From: Nitrospira sp.
Lineage (GTDB): Bacteria > Nitrospirota > Nitrospiria > Nitrospirales > Nitrospiraceae
NCBI GenBank assembly: GCA_005116795.1
Contig: SWDL01000466.1
Coordinates: forward strand, 1 to 7,844
Direction of reading: 5' to 3'
DNA: 7,844 bases
Below are positions 5,959-7,844 of the stretch, in pieces. The notes under the pieces are model-generated. The model did no database searches, was not told where the DNA came from, and was given only the letters and a program-made list of their open reading frames with translations. The position numbers and the translations under genes were made by a program. The first letter of the stretch is position 1. Every line of letters starts with the position of its first letter.

Positions 5959-7149
5959 TTAGAACGGCAGGTGAAATCCCTCCGTCGCCTCCAACCCCTC
6001 GCTGATGCGCACCCACTGCCGGCCCTGATCGTCGCTGCGGAAGGCGCCCGAACTCGTCCCGGCGTAGAGGGCGCCGTCCGGAGACACCGCCAGCACCTGA
6101 ATCGCCGGCTCGCTGAGTCCCTGGTTGATGGGCGTCCACTGTTTGCCGTCGTTCACCGATTTAAAAATCCCGCGACCGGTCGCCACAAACAACCCCTTGT
6201 CGTTGACGATGATCCCTCGGATGGAATCGTTCGGCAAGGCGCGGCTGATCGGCCGCCAGGTCCGTCCCCCGTCCCCGCTGCGGAACACCCCGCCGTCGAA
6301 CGTGCCTGCGTACAAGACGTCCGGCTTGTTGAGCGCCAGGACGCGGATAAAATTCTCGCGCAGTCCTTCATGGTCGATCAGCCCCTCGGTCATCCGCGAC
6401 CAGCCGCTGCCTGGTGGATCTTTCGGATTGAAGCGCACCACGCCTTTGCCTGAGGTCCCGGCAAAGAGCGTCCGATCCGGACCCATGGCCAGCGTGTGGA
6501 CGAGGATTTCCTCCAGGCCTTTCGTGACTTCCCGCCACTGATCCTCGCCGGTGATCATCCGGTAGACCCCGCCTCCGGTCCCCGCGTAGACCTCGTGCCC
6601 GACGATCATCAAGGCCTTCACCTGCATCCGGGGCAAGCCGCCGTTCAATGCCTGCCAGGACTTGCCCTGATCCTTGCTGCGGAACACCCCGCCCCGCAAA
6701 GTTCCGGCATACACCGTCCCATCGGCTGCGGTCGTCAGGCAGAGGATGAACTTGTCCGAGAGGCCCGCGCTGGCGGGCTCCCACCTGTCGCCACGATCCT
6801 CGCTCCGATAAATCCCCATTCCGAAAGAGCCGGCATAGACCAACTTCCCCTGTCCTGCGGAGAGGGCCCCGATGCTGAGCGCCGCGTTCAAGGGCGGATC
6901 GGGGGAAAACCCCGGATGCGTGGGTGGCAGCGGACGGGTCTCATCGGCAGCCGGTCGCGTCTGTGCCGATACCTGGGACAGGGTCAGGGCCCGCGTTTCG
7001 CTCCCAAAAGTCCGGATCACCGACAAACCCTTGGCAAAGGATTGCACGAACTGATCCGTATTGCGGGGCGCGGTGGCGGACAATAGATCGCCGCCTTTCT
7101 CCGCTACCCGCCGGGCCGGGCTTTTTCGTGTTCGAGCGATTGCGGGCAA
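5959..7149 (-). CDS. Chimera: IclR N-terminal stub joined to a seven-bladed YCF48/BNR-type propeller
   Basis: The 396-residue frame starts at TTG 7149, with GAGGAG at 7156-7161 and a 6-nt spacer. The frame stays open further upstream to 7374 but without a comparable ribosome site. Residues ~1-65 resemble the start of an IclR-family regulator: FVQSFAKGLSVIRTF (34-48), then ALTLSQVSAQTR (54-65). They end where the recognition helix (typically LTRAAARR) should follow. From ~66 comes a Pro-rich linker, then seven repeats of the form YAGTxxGGVFRSxDxGxxW from residue ~105 to the end. Each has an Asp-box/BNR-like turn; the third and fourth are less regular. Seven repeats suit a closed beta-propeller. 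Such proteins are normally exported, but no signal peptide is present, so any product would stay in the cytoplasm. Without the recognition helix it should not bind DNA like IclR. It may be a dead fusion or an expressed propeller using the regulator's start. Confidence 0.7.
   Translation of the reverse strand: MPAIARTRKSPARRVAEKGGDLLSATAPRNTDQFVQSFAKGLSVIRTFGSETRALTLSQVSAQTRPAADETRPLPPTHPGFSPDPPLNAALSIGALSAGQGKLVYAGSFGMGIYRSEDRGDRWEPASAGLSDKFILCLTTAADGTVYAGTLRGGVFRSKDQGKSWQALNGGLPRMQVKALMIVGHEVYAGTGGGVYRMITGEDQWREVTKGLEEILVHTLAMGPDRTLFAGTSGKGVVRFNPKDPPGSGWSRMTEGLIDHEGLRENFIRVLALNKPDVLYAGTFDGGVFRSGDGGRTWRPISRALPNDSIRGIIVNDKGLFVATGRGIFKSVNDGKQWTPINQGLSEPAIQVLAVSPDGALYAGTSSGAFRSDDQGRQWVRISEGLEATEGFHLPF
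6955..7149 (-). pseudogene. Truncated IclR-family transcriptional regulator (N-terminal stub)
   Basis: The first ~65 codons of the chimera match the first part of the winged-helix domain of IclR regulators of the PcaR/PobR type: helix 1 GLSVIRTF and helix 2 LSQVSAQT. The recognition helix, wing and the whole effector-binding domain (about 200 residues in the family) are absent. Its own start (TTG with a strong GAGGAG) is intact. It is divergent from the dioxygenase-like gene, the usual place for an IclR regulator of an aromatic-degradation gene. No continuation of the IclR domain was found in the other frames next to the break. Confidence 0.65.
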
Positions 7150-7206
7150 GATATTCTCCTCGCGAGCCGGGTTTGCCGGATTGCCGCATTGCGTCAACGC
7201 GGCTTG

Positions 7207-7236
7207 TTGACACAGCGCCGAGCGTTCGCCTACCCT
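7207..7236 (+). promoter_or_regulatory. Candidate sigma-70 promoter for the dioxygenase-like gene
   Basis: A perfect -35 box TTGACA (7207-7212) is followed after 18 bp by TACCCT (7231-7236), a weak -10 box matching three of six consensus bases. Transcription would start near 7243, just before the palindrome at 7254-7272. The weak -10 leaves room for dependence on an activator. The assignment rests on sequence only. Confidence 0.4.
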
Positions 7237-7253
7237 GTTCGGTATAAAAACAA

Positions 7254-7272
7254 ATGTTCGCATAGCGAACAT
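7254..7272. promoter_or_regulatory. Perfect 19-bp palindrome, probable IclR-family operator
   Basis: ATGTTCGC-ATA-GCGAACAT is a perfect 8-bp inverted repeat around a 3-bp centre. The core GTTCGCATAGCGAAC resembles the GTTCG...CGAAC-like sites bound by IclR-family regulators of aromatic catabolism such as PcaR. It lies just downstream of the predicted plus-strand start point and upstream of the regulator stub, so it could have controlled both directions. No T-run follows, so a terminator is unlikely. Confidence 0.6.
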
Positions 7273-7347
7273 GACAAAACAAGCGTCCCTGTCGTGGTCA
7301 CAGGTCACCGAGCTGCGGAGGGGCGCGGAATTTATCCATTGTTCGGC

Positions 7348-7353
7348 AGGAGG
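7348..7353 (+). promoter_or_regulatory. Strong ribosome binding site of the dioxygenase-like gene
   Basis: AGGAGG at 7348-7353, extended by a further AG, lies 6 nt before ATG 7360 and fixes that start. Confidence 0.8.
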
Positions 7354-7359
7354 AGAATC

Positions 7360-7844
7360 ATGGCCAAGTACCACACCTCATTCGGCGCCCTGGGCAATTA
7401 TCAGAAGGGCAGCATCGAAATCATCAACGACGACCCGAAACATTACGTTTTCTCGAATATTTTCGAGGTGGCTTCCAAGTCCAGGCCCTGGGAAAAAACG
7501 GCCGTTGGCAAAAACCTCGAATACGTGATCGAAGCTATCCGTGCCGAAGGCACTTCACCCTGGATGGCGTGTTCCCACGACGAATTCTGTGTAGTGATGG
7601 ATGGCGAAGTCGAAGTCGAATTCGTAAAACTTGAAGACGCCAATGCCATCGCCCCCGTGACCAAAAACGGCCCCGTCCTGGTCAAGGGCGATCCGCGCGG
7701 CAAACGCATGGGAATGGTGCGTCTCAAGCGCGGCCACCAGGCCCTGCTGCCCAAAGGCGCGGCCTACAGGTTCAAGGCCAACCGTCCATCCGCCATGATG
7801 CAGCAGACCATGCAAGGCGAACTCACCCGGGAGAAGTGGGGCGA
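7360..7844 (+). CDS. Dioxygenase small-subunit-like protein (hydroquinone/hydroxyquinol type), partial
   Basis: The frame is open from ATG 7360 to the window end: 161 complete codons, with the C-terminus missing. There is no signal peptide, so the protein should be cytoplasmic. Recognisable stretches are YHTSFGALGNYQKGSIEIIN, VGKNLEYVIEAIRAEGTSPW, CSHDEFCVVMDGEVEVEFVK and RLKRGHQALLPKGAAYRFKA. The pattern HDEFCVVMDGEVEVEF followed later by GHQALLPKGAAY is cupin-like in character. From memory of the family, it resembles the ~17-19 kDa small subunit of two-component hydroquinone 1,2-dioxygenases and proteins auto-named hydroxyquinol 1,2-dioxygenase. That family opens aromatic rings together with a larger subunit, expected just downstream. 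Divergence from an IclR stub and a palindromic operator fits aromatic catabolism. The exact substrate and whether it is catalytic alone are not shown by the sequence. Confidence 0.65.
   Translation, partial: MAKYHTSFGALGNYQKGSIEIINDDPKHYVFSNIFEVASKSRPWEKTAVGKNLEYVIEAIRAEGTSPWMACSHDEFCVVMDGEVEVEFVKLEDANAIAPVTKNGPVLVKGDPRGKRMGMVRLKRGHQALLPKGAAYRFKANRPSAMMQQTMQGELTREKWG

Larger units (their letters stand above)
7150..7359. promoter_or_regulatory. Divergent intergenic control region
   Basis: These 210 bp separate the start of the IclR stub (minus) from the dioxygenase-like gene (plus). They hold a candidate plus-strand promoter, a perfect palindrome and the two ribosome binding sites (GAGGAG on minus at 7156-7161; AGGAGG on plus at 7348-7353). 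No convincing gene is seen inside. Confidence 0.6.

Noticed and set aside
5902..6453. Plus-strand frame of 183 codons
   Set aside because: It starts in the repeat array and is antisense to the propeller repeats. Its composition (Arg, Pro, Ala, His) is typical of a shadow frame.
7243..7248. TATAAA as a plus-strand -10 box
   Set aside because: It lies 30 bp from the TTGACA box and no suitable -35 lies 16-18 bp upstream, so TACCCT at 7231 fits the spacing better despite a weaker match.
7254..7272. Palindrome as a transcription terminator
   Set aside because: The stem is only 8 bp, no T-run follows on either side at the proper place, and it lies in a divergent promoter region, so an operator is more likely.
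6941..7282. Minus-strand frame of 113 codons opening at the palindrome
   Set aside because: It runs out of frame through the IclR stub and is very rich in Arg and Gly. It does not continue the IclR domain and looks like a shadow.

Overview
The window looks like chromosomal DNA of a Gram-negative bacterium with fairly high GC content. It encodes three outer-membrane TolC-type channels with signal peptides and a lipoprotein. A Nitrospirota-like host is possible from the overall style, but no marker gene here proves it. No tRNA, rRNA, CRISPR array, integrase or transposase was seen.

Left part, 167-4445, plus strand: three tandem paralogous TolC-family outer-membrane proteins of 470, about 482 and 472 residues. 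The first two overlap by 32 bp, and the second and third are 30 bp apart, so they look like one transcription unit. No inner-membrane pump or periplasmic adaptor gene is visible with them. Just behind the third gene, at 4450-4642, is a decayed, frameshifted C-terminal piece of a fourth copy.

Middle part, 4597-5899, minus strand: a cytoplasmic cyclophilin-type peptidyl-prolyl isomerase (5390-5899), followed by a lipoprotein of unknown function (4597-5340). The 3' end of the lipoprotein gene runs antisense into the TolC remnant. Three short arrays of imperfect 7-bp repeats lie around these two genes (5270-5304, 5347-5388, 5922-5956). Two of them, read in the mRNA sense, repeat a GAGG Shine-Dalgarno-like core.

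Right part, 5959-7844: a minus-strand reading frame (5959-7149) that appears to be a gene chimera. Its first ~65 residues are the start of an IclR-family regulator, cut off before the recognition helix. The rest is a complete seven-repeat YCF48/BNR-type beta-propeller without its own signal peptide. The intergenic region carries a perfect 19-bp IclR-style palindrome and a candidate promoter. Divergent from it is the start of a plus-strand gene resembling the small subunit of hydroquinone/hydroxyquinol-type ring-cleavage dioxygenases; it runs off the window. The arrangement (regulator, operator, aromatic-degradation gene) is what an intact IclR-controlled catabolic locus looks like, but here the regulator is destroyed. 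The junction near 6955 is therefore either a real recombination or transfer boundary, or an assembly join.
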